A stretch of 64,000 nt of DNA from Nonomuraea guangzhouensis (GCF_019396345.1 NZ_JAHKRM010000020.1:124001-188000); one strand, 5' to 3'. Positions 1 through 8,878 are shown, counted from the stretch's first letter. Numbers and translations: made by a program. Notes: generated by a model from the sequence alone, not told the origin.

Positions 1-812
1 TCCGCGGCTGCGACGCCTTCGTGATCCAGAGCCACACCTGGCCCATCAACCAGTGGATCATGGAGCAGCTCATCATGGTCGACGCGCTGAAGCGGGCCTC
101 CGCCAAGCGCATCACCGTGGTCATGCCGTTCTTCGGCTACGCCAGGCAGGACAAGAAGAGCCGCGGCCGCGAGCCGATCACGGCCAGGCTGATGGCCGAC
201 ATGTTCAAGACCGCGGGTGCCGACCGGCTCATGTCGATCGACCTGCACACCTCGCAGATCCAGGGCTTCTTCGACGGCCCGGTCGACCACCTGTTCGCCA
301 TGCCGGTGCTCGAGAGCTACCTGAAGAACCGGCTCGACCTGGCGACCACCACGATCGTCTCGCCCGACACCGGCCGGGTCCGGCTGTCGGAGCGCTGGGC
401 CGACACGCTCGGCACACCGCTGGCCTTCATCCACAAGCGCCGCGACCTCGACGTGGCCAACTCGGTGAAGGTCAGCGAGGTCGTCGGCAAGGTACGCGGA
501 CGCACCTGCGTGCTGATCGACGACATGATCGACACCGCGGGCACCATCTGCAAGGCCGCCGACGCCCTCTACGAGCAGGGCGCCACCAACGTGATCACCG
601 CAGCCACCCACGCGGTGTTCTCCGATCCCGCGGTCGACCGGCTGAAGAACTCCCGGATCTCCGAGGTCATCGTCACCAACACCCTGCCCTTGTCGCAGGC
701 CAACAGGTTCGACAAGCTCACCGTCCTGTCGATAGCACCGCTGATCGCCCGCGCGATCACCGAGGTGTTCACCGACGGCTCGGTGACCAGCTTGTTCGAG
801 GGCGACACCTGA
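1..812 (+). CDS. prs: Ribose-phosphate pyrophosphokinase (5' end outside window)
   Basis: Makes PRPP from ribose 5-phosphate and ATP for purine, pyrimidine, histidine and tryptophan synthesis in the cytosol. The reading frame is open from the first bases (RGCDAFVIQSHTWPIN) so the N-terminus lies to the left of the window. Visible family marks are the ARQDKKSRGREPI segment, the metal/ATP-binding DLHTSQIQGFFDGPVDHLFA stretch, and the PRPP loop CVLIDDMIDTAGT. The GTG at base 21 is internal, not the start. About 270 of the usual 320 residues are present. rplY follows after 94 bases, the usual actinobacterial order. Confidence 0.96.
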   Translation, partial: RGCDAFVIQSHTWPINQWIMEQLIMVDALKRASAKRITVVMPFFGYARQDKKSRGREPITARLMADMFKTAGADRLMSIDLHTSQIQGFFDGPVDHLFAMPVLESYLKNRLDLATTTIVSPDTGRVRLSERWADTLGTPLAFIHKRRDLDVANSVKVSEVVGKVRGRTCVLIDDMIDTAGTICKAADALYEQGATNVITAATHAVFSDPAVDRLKNSRISEVIVTNTLPLSQANRFDKLTVLSIAPLIARAITEVFTDGSVTSLFEGDT

Positions 813-906
813 GCCGGTAGACTTGGACGGTTGCGTTCGTAACGCCTTCCGCTAGGGCGGGTGAGGGGGAGCGCAAAATCCGGAAAATGCATCCCTAGGA
901 GATGTC

Positions 907-1512
907 GTGTCTGAAGTACGTATCGCCGCCGAGCCGCGCACCACGTTCGGCAAGGGCGCCGCTCGTAAGATCCGTCGTGACAACAAGGTGCCCGCCGTCC
1001 TCTACGGCCACGGCACTGACACCAGGCACCTGACGCTGCCCGGCCACGAGGTGCTGCTCGCGCTCCGCACCGCCAACGTGCTGATCCACCTCAAGGGCGA
1101 CGGCGTCGACGAGCTCGCGCTGCCCAAGGGCGTTCAGCGTGACCCGATCAAGGGCTTCGTCGAGCACGTCGACCTGCTCCTGGTCCGGCGGGGCGAGAAG
1201 GTCACGGTCGACATCCCGGTCACCACGGTCGGCGACGTCAACTCCGAGGGCCTGCTCGACCAGCAGCTCGTCTCCGTCTCGGTCGAGGCCGAGGCCACCC
1301 ACATCCCGAGCGGCGTCGAGGTCGACGTCGAGGGCCTGGTGATCGGCACGGTGGTCACCGCCGCCGACCTCAAGCTGCCCAAGGGCACCACGCTGATCGC
1401 CGAGCCCGAGACCGTCATCCTCCAGGTCATCTCCAAGCCGGTCGAGGAGCCCACCGAGGCCGAGGGCGAGGAGGCCGAGGTCGCCACGGTCAGCGACGAG
1501 GCCGCCGAGTAA
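907..1512 (+). CDS. rplY: 50S ribosomal protein L25/CTC family
   Basis: Binds 5S rRNA in the large ribosomal subunit; the long CTC form is also linked to general stress. The 201-residue product has the N-terminal L25 domain (about 1-95, with FGKGAARKIRRDNKVPAVLYG) followed by the TL5/CTC beta domain (about 100-185) and an acidic glutamate-rich tail. The GTG start at 907 is preceded by CTAGGAGATGTC. A TAGACT box at 818-823 lies about 80 bases upstream and could be the -10 element, leaving a moderate leader. A strong hairpin terminator follows. Confidence 0.96.
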   Translation: MSEVRIAAEPRTTFGKGAARKIRRDNKVPAVLYGHGTDTRHLTLPGHEVLLALRTANVLIHLKGDGVDELALPKGVQRDPIKGFVEHVDLLLVRRGEKVTVDIPVTTVGDVNSEGLLDQQLVSVSVEAEATHIPSGVEVDVEGLVIGTVVTAADLKLPKGTTLIAEPETVILQVISKPVEEPTEAEGEEAEVATVSDEAAE

Positions 1513-1529
1513 CACGCCGCTGTTCGGCG

Positions 1530-1558
1530 ACGGGGCAGCCGATGGCTGCCCCGTTTCG
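1530..1558 (+). terminator. Hairpin terminator after rplY
   Basis: A perfect 11-bp stem (ACGGGGCAGCC / GGCTGCCCCGT) with a 3-nt loop, followed by TTTCG. It lies in the 60-base gap between rplY and pth. Confidence 0.8.
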
Positions 1559-1572
1559 CGTGAGGGAGACAC

Positions 1573-2157
1573 ATGGACCGCTGGTTGATCGTCGGGCTGG
1601 GCAATCCAGGCTCCGAGTACGCCGGCAACAGGCACAACGCGGGCTTCATGGTGCTCGACGAGCTGGCCGCCAGGGCCGGCGGGCGGTTCAAGGCGCACCG
1701 GAGCCGGTCCGAGGTGCTGGAGTCCAGCCGCGCGGTGCTGGCCAAGCCGCTGACGTACATGAACCTGTCGGGCGGCCCGGTCAAAGCGCTGTCCGACTTC
1801 TACAAGCTCGCCCCCGACCGGCTGATCGTGGTCCACGACGAGCTCGACGTCCCGTATGGCGCGCTGCGCGCCAAGCTCGGCGGCGGCGACAACGGCCACA
1901 ACGGGCTGAAGTCGATCACCAAGGTGCTCGGCACCCGCGACTACCTGCGGGTCCGCTTCGGCATCGGGCGCCCGCCCGGCCGGATGGACCCCGCCGCCTA
2001 TGTGTTGAAGGACTTCGCCACGGCCGAGCGCAAGGACCTGGCCTTCCTGGTCGACCGGGCGGCCGACGTGGTGGAGTCGCTGATGGAGCACGGCCTCGAA
2101 GTCACGCAGAACGAATTCCACCGCGCTGATCTGCACATTTCCGGCCCTCCACGCTGA
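1573..2157 (+). CDS. pth: Peptidyl-tRNA hydrolase
   Basis: Frees tRNA from peptidyl-tRNA dropped by stalled ribosomes. The 194-residue length is typical. Family marks are LIVGLGNPGSEYAGNRHNAGF with Asn11 and catalytic His21, TYMNLSG, HDELDVPYG with the conserved Asp, and GGDNGHNGLKSI. The ATG at 1573 follows GAGGGAGACAC, a clear ribosome-binding site. In many actinobacteria mfd lies close by; here about 19 kb of accessory genes come in between. Confidence 0.96.
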   Translation: MDRWLIVGLGNPGSEYAGNRHNAGFMVLDELAARAGGRFKAHRSRSEVLESSRAVLAKPLTYMNLSGGPVKALSDFYKLAPDRLIVVHDELDVPYGALRAKLGGGDNGHNGLKSITKVLGTRDYLRVRFGIGRPPGRMDPAAYVLKDFATAERKDLAFLVDRAADVVESLMEHGLEVTQNEFHRADLHISGPPR

Positions 2158-2248
2158 CCATCGCATTGGGTCGTTCGTAGGTTCCCATGCCTCCCTCGAC
2201 GCTACGATCTGGTGACTGTCTGTTGATCACCGGTCACGTGGAGGAGTC

Positions 2249-3709
2249 GTGCGCGACGGCGAGGGGCTGATGACCCTAGTCCGGTCTGGCCACGCCAGGT
2301 CCAGGCGGGTCAGCCCCTATCTGCCTACCTGGATACGCGCCTATCGCATCCGTGCCATGCTCAGCGACTTCCTGTGCGCGGGCCTGGCGTCCGGCTCCGC
2401 GTTCTACGTCAGGTTCGGCGGCTTCACCGCCTACTCCGCGCCATACTTCGCGGTCAGTGTGGCGCTGCCGCTGCTGTGGATCTGCACGGTCGCGTTCAAC
2501 CGGGCCTACGAGCCGCGCATGATCGGCATCGGCTCCGAGGAGTTCCGCCGGGTCGTGCAGTGCGGCGTCGCGCTGACCGCCGCGACGGCCATCGGCTCCT
2601 ACGTGACCAAGACCGACATCGCCCGCGGCTACGTGGTCCTCGCCCTGCCGCTCGTCACGCTCTTCACCCTTTTCTGCAGGTACGGCCTGCGCCGCTCGCT
2701 GCACCGGCGCCGGGCGGCGGGCACGTGCATGCGCAAGGTGGTGGCCGTCGGGCACGCCTCGGCGATCGCCGAGCTGGTCCAGCTGTTCCGCAGGGAGCCC
2801 TACCACGGCATGGAGGTCGTGGCCGCCTGCCTGCCCGACGACGCGCCCGAAGACCGGATCGCGGACGTGCCCGTCGCGGGTGGCTTCAGCGACGTGTCGA
2901 TCGTGGTCGACCAGTCCGGCGCCGACACCGTGGCCGTGCTGGCCTGCCCCGAGATGGACGGCCAGGCGCTGCGGCGGCTGGCCTGGCGGCTGGAGCGCAC
3001 CCGGACCGACCTGGTGGTCGCCCCGGCGCTGATGGACGTGGCCGGGCCGCGCACGATGATCCGTCCGGCCGCCGGGCTGCCGCTGCTGCACGTCGAGCAC
3101 CCCGAGCTGGCGGGGGCCAGGCAACTGGTCAAGAACGGCTTCGACCGGGTGGTGGCCGCCCTGCTGCTGGTGTGCCTGGCGCCGCTGCTGGGCGGGCTGG
3201 CGCTGGCCGTACGCGTGACCAGCCCCGGGGCGGCGCTGTTCCGGCAGATCAGGGTCGGCAAGGACGGCAAGCTATTCATGATTGTGAAATTCCGCACGAT
3301 GCGGCGTGGCGCCGAGCAGCAGAAGATCACTCTCGTCAGCGATGGTGACGGCGTGCTGTTCAAGGTCCGCAACGATCCCCGGGTGACGCCGCTCGGCACG
3401 CTGATGCGGCGCCACTCGCTCGACGAACTGCCACAGCTCATCAATGTGGTGCTCGGGCACATGTCGCTGGTCGGCCCGCGCCCGCCGCTGCCGGAAGAGG
3501 TCGCCCGCTATGGCGACGACGTGCGCAGAAGGCTGCTGGTCCGGCCCGGACTGACCGGGCTGTGGCAGGTTAGTGGGAGATCCGACCTATCGTGGGAGGA
3601 ATCCGTCCGTCTCGACCTGCGTTACGTGGAGAACTGGTCTCTCATGTTGGATCTTCAGATCCTCTGGAAGACCTGGTCGGCCGTCGCCCGCGGGCAAGGA
3701 GCTTATTGA
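2249..3709 (+). CDS. Polyprenyl-phosphate sugar phosphotransferase (exopolysaccharide initiation)
   Basis: Likely transfers a sugar 1-phosphate from a nucleotide sugar to undecaprenyl phosphate, the first membrane step of repeat-unit assembly. The 486-residue protein has an N-terminal block of about five hydrophobic helices (30-150), a CoA-binding-like middle domain, and a C-terminal bacterial sugar transferase domain (about 290-486). That domain shows KNGFDRVVA, a helix, VKFRTMRRGAE, RHSLDELPQLINV, GHMSLVGPRPPLP and RPGLTGLWQVSGRSDLSWEE. The GTG start follows GTGGAGGAGTC. TACGAT at 2203-2208 may be a -10 box. The stop overlaps the cysQ ATG by one base (TGATG), so the two are probably co-translated. 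The sugar cannot be inferred. Confidence 0.92.
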   Translation: MRDGEGLMTLVRSGHARSRRVSPYLPTWIRAYRIRAMLSDFLCAGLASGSAFYVRFGGFTAYSAPYFAVSVALPLLWICTVAFNRAYEPRMIGIGSEEFRRVVQCGVALTAATAIGSYVTKTDIARGYVVLALPLVTLFTLFCRYGLRRSLHRRRAAGTCMRKVVAVGHASAIAELVQLFRREPYHGMEVVAACLPDDAPEDRIADVPVAGGFSDVSIVVDQSGADTVAVLACPEMDGQALRRLAWRLERTRTDLVVAPALMDVAGPRTMIRPAAGLPLLHVEHPELAGARQLVKNGFDRVVAALLLVCLAPLLGGLALAVRVTSPGAALFRQIRVGKDGKLFMIVKFRTMRRGAEQQKITLVSDGDGVLFKVRNDPRVTPLGTLMRRHSLDELPQLINVVLGHMSLVGPRPPLPEEVARYGDDVRRRLLVRPGLTGLWQVSGRSDLSWEESVRLDLRYVENWSLMLDLQILWKTWSAVARGQGAY

Positions 3710-4485
3710 TGACGATCCGGGACGACCATGCCCTCGCCGCCGATCTGGCGACCGAGGCGGGCGAGCGGTTGCTGGAGACTCGGCGACGCACCGGCTTTGC
3801 TGACGCGGCCGCGCTGCGGGCCGAAGGCGACCGCAGCGCGCACGTCTTCCTGATGGAGTCACTGGCCCGGCTGCGACCGAGCGACTGCGTGCTCTCCGAG
3901 GAGGCCACCCGCGAGGAACGGCTGGACCCGCGCAGGCAGAGCGCCTCACGGGTGTGGATCGTCGACCCGCTCGACGGCACCCGCGAGTTCTCCGAGGAGG
4001 GCCGGGCCGACTGGGCCGTCCACGTGGCGCTCTGGGACCGGGGCGCGCTGACCGCCGGCGCGGTGGCGCTGCCCGCGCAGGGCCGCACGCTCACCACCGC
4101 CGAGCCGCCCACGCTGCCCGCCTTCGACCCCGCCGCCAACAACGGCCGGTTCCGCATCGCGGTGAGCCGCACGAGGCCGCCCGAGTTCGTGCAGAAGCTG
4201 GCCTATCTGGTGGGTGCCGACCTCGTGCCGATCGGGTCGGCCGGGGCGAAGATCTCCGCCGTGCTCACCGGCGAGGTCGAGGCGTACGTACACGCCGGCG
4301 GCCAGTACGAGTGGGATTCAGCCGCGCCCGTCGCCGTCGCGCAGGCGGCCGGGGCTCATGCCAGCCGCATCGACGGCTCGCCGCTGACCTACAACCAGGT
4401 TGACCCCTCACTACCGGATATCCTTGTTTCCCTACCTGACTTGGCGTCTGCTCTGCTCGCCGGGATTCGGGATCTGCACCGCTGA
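3709..4485 (+). CDS. cysQ: 3'(2'),5'-bisphosphate nucleotidase CysQ-like
   Basis: Predicted to hydrolyse 3'-phosphoadenosine 5'-phosphate (PAP), the product left after sulfotransferases use PAPS, to AMP. This 258-residue inositol-monophosphatase-fold protein has the metal-binding LSEEATREE (Glu64/65) and WIVDPLDGTREF (Asp86, Asp89, Thr91) motifs and a late YEWDSAAPVAVAQAAGA, which supplies the third metal ligand. The frame runs open upstream, but ATG 3709 follows CAAGGAGCTTATTG and overlaps the previous stop. cysD begins 19 bases after the stop. A CysQ between a sugar transferase and ATP sulfurylase genes points to relief of PAP build-up during sulfation. Confidence 0.9.
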   Translation: MTIRDDHALAADLATEAGERLLETRRRTGFADAAALRAEGDRSAHVFLMESLARLRPSDCVLSEEATREERLDPRRQSASRVWIVDPLDGTREFSEEGRADWAVHVALWDRGALTAGAVALPAQGRTLTTAEPPTLPAFDPAANNGRFRIAVSRTRPPEFVQKLAYLVGADLVPIGSAGAKISAVLTGEVEAYVHAGGQYEWDSAAPVAVAQAAGAHASRIDGSPLTYNQVDPSLPDILVSLPDLASALLAGIRDLHR

Positions 4486-4503
4486 AGGCCGGAGGAAGTC
4501 CCC

Positions 4504-5418
4504 ATGCTCCAGCGCGACTATACGACGTCGCAGCTTGACGTACTCGAAGCCGAGGCCATTCACATCATGCGTGAAGTGGCGGCGGAGTTCGAGCGTCCCT
4601 GTCTGCTCTTCTCGGGCGGCAAGGACTCCATCGTCATGCTCCGGATCGCCGAGAAGGCGTTCTGGCCGGCGCCGATCCCGTTCCCGCTGATGCATGTCGA
4701 CACGGGCCACAACTTCGAGGAGGTCATCGAGTTCCGTGACCGCCGTTCCGAGGAACTGGCCGCCCGCCTGATCGTGGCCAGCGTGCAGGACTCGATCGAC
4801 GCCGGGCGCGTGGTCGAGGAGACGGGGCGGCGCGCCTCGCGCAACCGCCTGCAGACCACCACGCTGCTCGACGCGATCGAGGAGCAGGAGTTCGACGCCG
4901 TCTTCGGCGGTGCCCGCCGCGATGAGGAGAAGGCCCGCGCCAAGGAGCGGGTGTTCTCCTTCCGCGACGACTTCGGCCAGTGGGACCCGAAGAACCAACG
5001 CCCCGAGCTGTGGAACCTCTACAACGCGAAGATCCGCAAGGGCGAGCACATCCGGGTGTTCCCGCTGTCCAACTGGACCGAGCTCGACGTCTGGGACTAC
5101 ATCCGGCGCGAGGGCATCGAGATCCCGTCCATCTACTTCTCCCACACCCGCAAGGTCTTCGAGCGCGACGGCATGCTGCTGCCCGACTCCGAGGTCGTCA
5201 AGCGGGGCGACGATGAGCCGCTGTTCGAGGCGGTGGTGCGCTATCGCACGGTGGGTGACATGACCTGCACCGGGGCCGTGCAGTCCACGGCCGGCACGGT
5301 GGAGGAGATCATCGAGGAGATCGCGGTCACCCGGATCACCGAGCGCGGGGCCACCAGGGCCGACGACCGCGCCTCGGAGGCAGCCATGGAGGATCGCAAG
5401 CGGGAAGGCTACTTCTAA
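4504..5418 (+). CDS. cysD: Sulfate adenylyltransferase subunit 2
   Basis: Catalytic subunit of the heterodimeric ATP sulfurylase, which adenylates sulfate to APS. The 304-residue PP-loop protein shows LLFSGGKDSIVMLRIAEKAF (PP-loop), FPLMHVDTGHNFEEVIEFRD, FGGARRDEEKARAKERVFSF and LFPLSNWTE-type LSNWTELDVWDYI. Length and order match standard CysD. ATG 4504 follows GGAGGAAGTCCCC. cysN starts 4 bases after the stop. No reductive-branch gene is adjacent, so the APS probably feeds the CysC encoded about 14 kb away in the same locus. Confidence 0.96.
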   Translation: MLQRDYTTSQLDVLEAEAIHIMREVAAEFERPCLLFSGGKDSIVMLRIAEKAFWPAPIPFPLMHVDTGHNFEEVIEFRDRRSEELAARLIVASVQDSIDAGRVVEETGRRASRNRLQTTTLLDAIEEQEFDAVFGGARRDEEKARAKERVFSFRDDFGQWDPKNQRPELWNLYNAKIRKGEHIRVFPLSNWTELDVWDYIRREGIEIPSIYFSHTRKVFERDGMLLPDSEVVKRGDDEPLFEAVVRYRTVGDMTCTGAVQSTAGTVEEIIEEIAVTRITERGATRADDRASEAAMEDRKREGYF

Positions 5419-5422
5419 ATCT

Positions 5423-6685
5423 ATGGACATCCTGCGTTTCGCCACGGCCGGAAGCGTCGATGACGGCAAGTCCACCCTGATCGGCCGCCTGCTCTTCGAC
5501 TCCAAGGCGATCTTCGAAGACCAGCTGGAGGCCGTCGAGCGCACCTCGCGCGACCGCGGCACCGAATACACCGACCTGTCGCTGCTCACCGACGGCCTGC
5601 GGGCCGAGCGGGAGCAGGGCATCACGATCGACGTGGCCTACCGCTACTTCGCGACGCCACGCCGCAAGTTCATCATCGCCGACACGCCCGGGCACATCCA
5701 GTACACCCGCAACATGGTCACCGGCGCCTCCACCGCCGACCTGGCGATCATCCTCATCGACGCGCGCAAGGGCGTCCTGGAGCAGTCGAGGCGGCACGCC
5801 TTCCTGACCACGCTCCTGCGGGTGCCCCACCTGGTCCTGGCCGTCAACAAGATGGACCTGGTCGACTACTCCGAGGAACGCTTCGAGGAGATCCGCGAGG
5901 AGTTCACCGCCTTCGCCTCGAAGCTGAACGTGGCCGACCTGACGTTCATCCCCATCTCGGCGCTCAACGGCGACAACGTGGTCTCCAGGTCCGAGAACAT
6001 GCCCTGGTACCACGGCTCGTCGCTGCTGCACCACCTGGAGAACGTCCACATCGCCTCCGACCGCAACCTGGTCGACGTGCGCTTCCCCGTCCAATACGTG
6101 ATCCGCCCGCAGCGGGCCACCGACCACGCCTTCCACGACTACCGCGGCTACGCGGGCCAGGTGGCGGGCGGCGTGCTCAAGCCCGGCGACGAGGTCGTCC
6201 ACCTGCCCTCGGGCCTGGTCACCCGGATCGCCTCGATCGACACCTTCGACGGGCCGGTCGAGGAGGCGTTCCCGCCGATGTCGGTGACGCTCCGCTTCGA
6301 GGACGACATCGACATCTCGCGCGGCGACCTGATCGCCCGGCCCAACAACCAGCCGCAGGTGGCGCAGGAGATCGAGGCCATGGTCTGCTGGATGGCCGAC
6401 ACCGCCAAACTGGCGCCGCGCTCCAAGCTCATGATCAAGCACACGACGCGCACCGCTCGTGCGCTCGTTCGTGACCTGCACTATCGGCTCGACGTCAACA
6501 CGCTGCACCGGGACGAGGCGGCGACCTCGCTCTCACTCAACGAGATCGGGCGGGTGTCGTTGCGGATCACCCAGCCGTTGTTCGTGGACGACTACTCGCG
6601 TAACCGGCTGACCGGTGGGTTCATCCTGGTGGACGAGGCCACGAACGCGACGGTGGGGGCCGGCATGATCATGGACGTGCGGTAG
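5423..6685 (+). CDS. cysN: Sulfate adenylyltransferase subunit 1 (GTPase)
   Basis: GTPase partner of CysD that drives APS formation. The 420-residue elongation-factor-like protein has the P-loop GSVDDGKSTLIGRL near residue 10, DTPGHIQYTRNMVTGAS (switch II), NKMDLVDYS (guanine recognition) and C-terminal beta-barrel domains. It lacks the C-terminal APS kinase fusion seen in NodQ-type proteins, matching the separate cysC at 19433-20662. A strong terminator follows, so cysQ-cysD-cysN with the sugar transferase upstream form one likely transcription unit. Confidence 0.96.
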   Translation: MDILRFATAGSVDDGKSTLIGRLLFDSKAIFEDQLEAVERTSRDRGTEYTDLSLLTDGLRAEREQGITIDVAYRYFATPRRKFIIADTPGHIQYTRNMVTGASTADLAIILIDARKGVLEQSRRHAFLTTLLRVPHLVLAVNKMDLVDYSEERFEEIREEFTAFASKLNVADLTFIPISALNGDNVVSRSENMPWYHGSSLLHHLENVHIASDRNLVDVRFPVQYVIRPQRATDHAFHDYRGYAGQVAGGVLKPGDEVVHLPSGLVTRIASIDTFDGPVEEAFPPMSVTLRFEDDIDISRGDLIARPNNQPQVAQEIEAMVCWMADTAKLAPRSKLMIKHTTRTARALVRDLHYRLDVNTLHRDEAATSLSLNEIGRVSLRITQPLFVDDYSRNRLTGGFILVDEATNATVGAGMIMDVR

Positions 6686-6698
6686 TCACGTCGTTCGA

Positions 6699-6731
6699 AG
6701 CGGGCGTCCGGCGGATCGGGCGCCCGCTTTT
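6699..6731 (+). terminator. Terminator after cysN
   Basis: Stem AGCGGGCG / CGCCCGCT with a 14-nt loop, followed by four Ts. It starts 14 bases after the cysN stop. Confidence 0.75.
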
Positions 6732-6873
6732 GCGTGGCTTTTGGTGGCACTTGGGCTGCCGCCACGCCCACGGCGAGACTTAGGTAGATCCTTTACCGTT
6801 TCACGGATGGAATGATTACTCTCCGCGCTAGCCTCTCCACGTTCCGTATTCTCTGCGCGAAAGCCGTTCCCCC

Positions 6874-7782
6874 GTGACTCACCGTTCGACCACCACCCGG
6901 GTGATCTACCTGGGCGGCCTCGGCCGTAGCGGCACCACGCTGCTCGAAAGACTGCTCGGCGAGATCCCGGGCGTGGCCCCCCTGGGCGAGGTCGTCCACC
7001 TCTGGGCCAGAGGTGTGCTGGCCGGCGAGCCGTGCGGCTGTGGCGCCCCGTTCCCGGCCTGCCCGTTCTGGCGCGAAGTCGGCGATACCGCGTTCGGCGG
7101 ATGGACACCGGCCTTGGCCGAGCGCGTCCTCGCCCTGCGGCACCGCGTCGACCGCACGCGCAGGATCCCGCACATCACCCACCCGGATCTGGCGGAATAC
7201 ACCGCCACCTACCAGCGCCTCTACGACGCCGCGGCCGTCACCGCCGGCGCGACGGCCGTCATCGACTCCGGCAAACACGCCTCCCTGGCCTTCTGCCTGG
7301 CGGCGGCCGGGGTGGACGTGCACGTGGTCCACGTGGTCAGAGACCCGCGGGCCGTCGCCCACTCCTGGCGCAAGACCGTCGAACGCCCCGAGGACGGCCG
7401 CCCGATGACCCGCTGGGGCCCCGCCCGCACGGCAGCCCACTGGACGGCCCAGAACCTCGCTCTGGACCTCCTGGCCGCTCGCGGTGTCCAGGTGACGCGG
7501 CTCCGCTACGAAGACCTCCTGGCCGACCCAGCGGCCGCCCTGGCGACATTGGCCGACACCCTGGGCCTGGCCACGGCGCTGCCGTTCCTCACCGGCACGA
7601 CCGCCCGGTTGACCACCGCCCACACCGCCTCGGGCAATCCCATGCGCTTCACCGTCGGTCCGGTCCATCTACGGCGGGACGACTCATGGCGCTCCGGCCT
7701 GTCGCGCCACCATCGGCGGCTGGTCGCCGCGCTCACCTGGCCGCTCAGGCTGAGGTACGGCTACGGGGAGGCGATGGCATGA
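6874..7782 (+). CDS. PAPS-dependent sulfotransferase (type 1 in this locus)
   Basis: Predicted to move a sulfo group from PAPS to a hydroxyl or amine of an acceptor, here most likely a sugar of the exopolysaccharide or its lipid-linked repeat. The 302-residue protein has the 5'-phosphosulfate-binding loop GGLGRSGTTLLERLL (about 14-28), a central VIDSGKHASLAF segment, and the 3'-phosphate-binding VVRDPRAVAHSW (about 155-165). A CGCGAPFPACPFW cysteine cluster at 54-66 recurs in some bacterial sulfotransferases. GTG 6874 is the chosen start. The stop overlaps the next small ORF by ATGA. Acceptor specificity is unknown. Confidence 0.85.
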   Translation: MTHRSTTTRVIYLGGLGRSGTTLLERLLGEIPGVAPLGEVVHLWARGVLAGEPCGCGAPFPACPFWREVGDTAFGGWTPALAERVLALRHRVDRTRRIPHITHPDLAEYTATYQRLYDAAAVTAGATAVIDSGKHASLAFCLAAAGVDVHVVHVVRDPRAVAHSWRKTVERPEDGRPMTRWGPARTAAHWTAQNLALDLLAARGVQVTRLRYEDLLADPAAALATLADTLGLATALPFLTGTTARLTTAHTASGNPMRFTVGPVHLRRDDSWRSGLSRHHRRLVAALTWPLRLRYGYGEAMA

Positions 7783-7961
7783 ACACGCCTCGGACCTGCG
7801 ATACCGCAGCGCGAGCCATACCTCGTGGACCGCTTGCCGACGCCGGAGCGCGAGCCATACCTCGTGGACCGCTTGCCGACGCCGGGGTGCGAGCCGTGCC
7901 TCGTGGATCGGTTGCCGACGCCGCGGCGTGGGCCGTACCTCTCGAAGTGGGGGCCGCATGA
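7779..7961 (+). CDS. Possible 60-residue repeat peptide bridging two genes
   Basis: This short frame begins with ATG overlapping the sulfotransferase stop (ATGA, 7779-7782) and ends with TGA overlapping the next glycosyltransferase ATG (ATGA, 7958-7961), so it exactly fills the gap with two 4-base overlaps. Most of it is a 13-residue tandem repeat (ARAIPRGPLADAG and variants), encoded by 39-bp DNA repeats. No known domain, signal or membrane helix is seen. It may be a real small protein, a bridge for translational coupling, or chance open frame in a repeat whose unit is a multiple of 3. Reality as a protein is uncertain. Confidence 0.4.
   Translation: MNTPRTCDTAARAIPRGPLADAGARAIPRGPLADAGVRAVPRGSVADAAAWAVPLEVGAA
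7811..7945 (+). repeat. 39-bp tandem repeat, about 3.5 copies
   Basis: Copies start at 7811, 7850, 7889 and 7928 (partial). Each carries GCGAGCCATACCTCGTGGA or a close variant. Copies 1 and 2 are near identical and copies 3 and 4 diverge. The unit is 13 codons long, so copy-number change would keep the frame of the bridging ORF. Confidence 0.9.
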
Positions 7962-8878
7962 GCCCGTCCGTCGGCGTGGTGATCCCGACCCGGGGAGACC
8001 GGCCCGAACAACTGCGGACGGCCACCCGAGCCGTCCTGACGCAGGACTACCCCGGGCGGATCTCGCTGGCCATCGTCGTCGACGGTGGTGATCCCGCCGC
8101 GGTCGCCGAGCAGGTGGCCGACGTGGCCGCGCAGCGGAACGGCACGGGCGTCCACCACCGTGTGCTCGTCCTGCCCAACGTGCTCAGCGCCGGTCTGCCG
8201 GGCGCGCGCAACACCGGGATCGCCGCCTGTCACACCGAGCTGATCGCGTTCTGCGACGACGACGACGTGTGGCTGCCGGGCAAGCTCGCCGCGCAGGCGC
8301 GGGCCATCGAGGATGGCGCCGAGTTCGTGAGCTGCGGCATCGAGGTCGAGTACGGCCGGCGCCGGGTGCCGAGGCTCGCGGGCACCGACACGGTCACGGT
8401 GGCCGACCTGGTGCGTTCGCGCATGATGATGGTGCACTCGTCGACGTTCCTGTTCCGGCGTGGCGCCTTGTGGGTGGACGAGAGTGCTCCGGCCGGGCAG
8501 AACGAGGACTGGGATCTGGCCCTGCGCGCCGCCAAGCGGCATCCGATCGCGAACGTCGATCGCCCACTTGTACGTATCCGTTGGGGCAATTCCCACTATG
8601 TCGCCGGCTGGGCCGACCGCATTGCCGGGCTGGAATGGATGCTCGCCCGGCACCCCGAACTGGCCGTGGATCCGCGAGGCGCAGCGCGGGTCTACGGTCA
8701 ACTCGCCTTCCACCACGCCGCGTTGGGCCGGCGCCGTGAGGCCGGGCGCTGGGCCCTGCGCACGTTCGCCTCCCGCATCGGCGAACCTCGCGCACCGATC
8801 GCCCTCGCCGTCGCCGCCGGCCTCATCTCGGCACGTGCGGTGCTCGCCCTGCTCCACGATCGGGGGCACGGCATTTGA
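7958..8878 (+). CDS. Glycosyltransferase family 2
   Basis: Likely adds a sugar from a nucleotide donor to the lipid-linked repeat on the cytoplasmic face. The 306-residue GT-A protein has the N-terminal VGVVIPTRGDRPEQL strand-loop, LPGARNTGIAACHTE, the metal-binding run CDDDDVWLPGKL (Asp100-103) and a NEDWDLALRA acceptor-side motif. An upstream in-frame GTG at 7928 lies inside the 39-bp repeat. ATG 7958 is preferred because it overlaps the previous stop and starts just before the conserved strand. About 370 bases of repeat-rich sequence follow before the next gene. Confidence 0.88.
   Translation: MSPSVGVVIPTRGDRPEQLRTATRAVLTQDYPGRISLAIVVDGGDPAAVAEQVADVAAQRNGTGVHHRVLVLPNVLSAGLPGARNTGIAACHTELIAFCDDDDVWLPGKLAAQARAIEDGAEFVSCGIEVEYGRRRVPRLAGTDTVTVADLVRSRMMMVHSSTFLFRRGALWVDESAPAGQNEDWDLALRAAKRHPIANVDRPLVRIRWGNSHYVAGWADRIAGLEWMLARHPELAVDPRGAARVYGQLAFHHAALGRRREAGRWALRTFASRIGEPRAPIALAVAAGLISARAVLALLHDRGHGI

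Noticed and set aside
895..2166. A 423-residue minus-strand frame over rplY and pth
   Set aside because: Shadow of two clear housekeeping genes in biased GC-rich codons.
3709..6685. cysQ-cysD-cysN as a cysteine biosynthesis operon
   Set aside because: No reductase or sulfite reductase genes are nearby, and sugar transferase and sulfotransferase genes flank the set.
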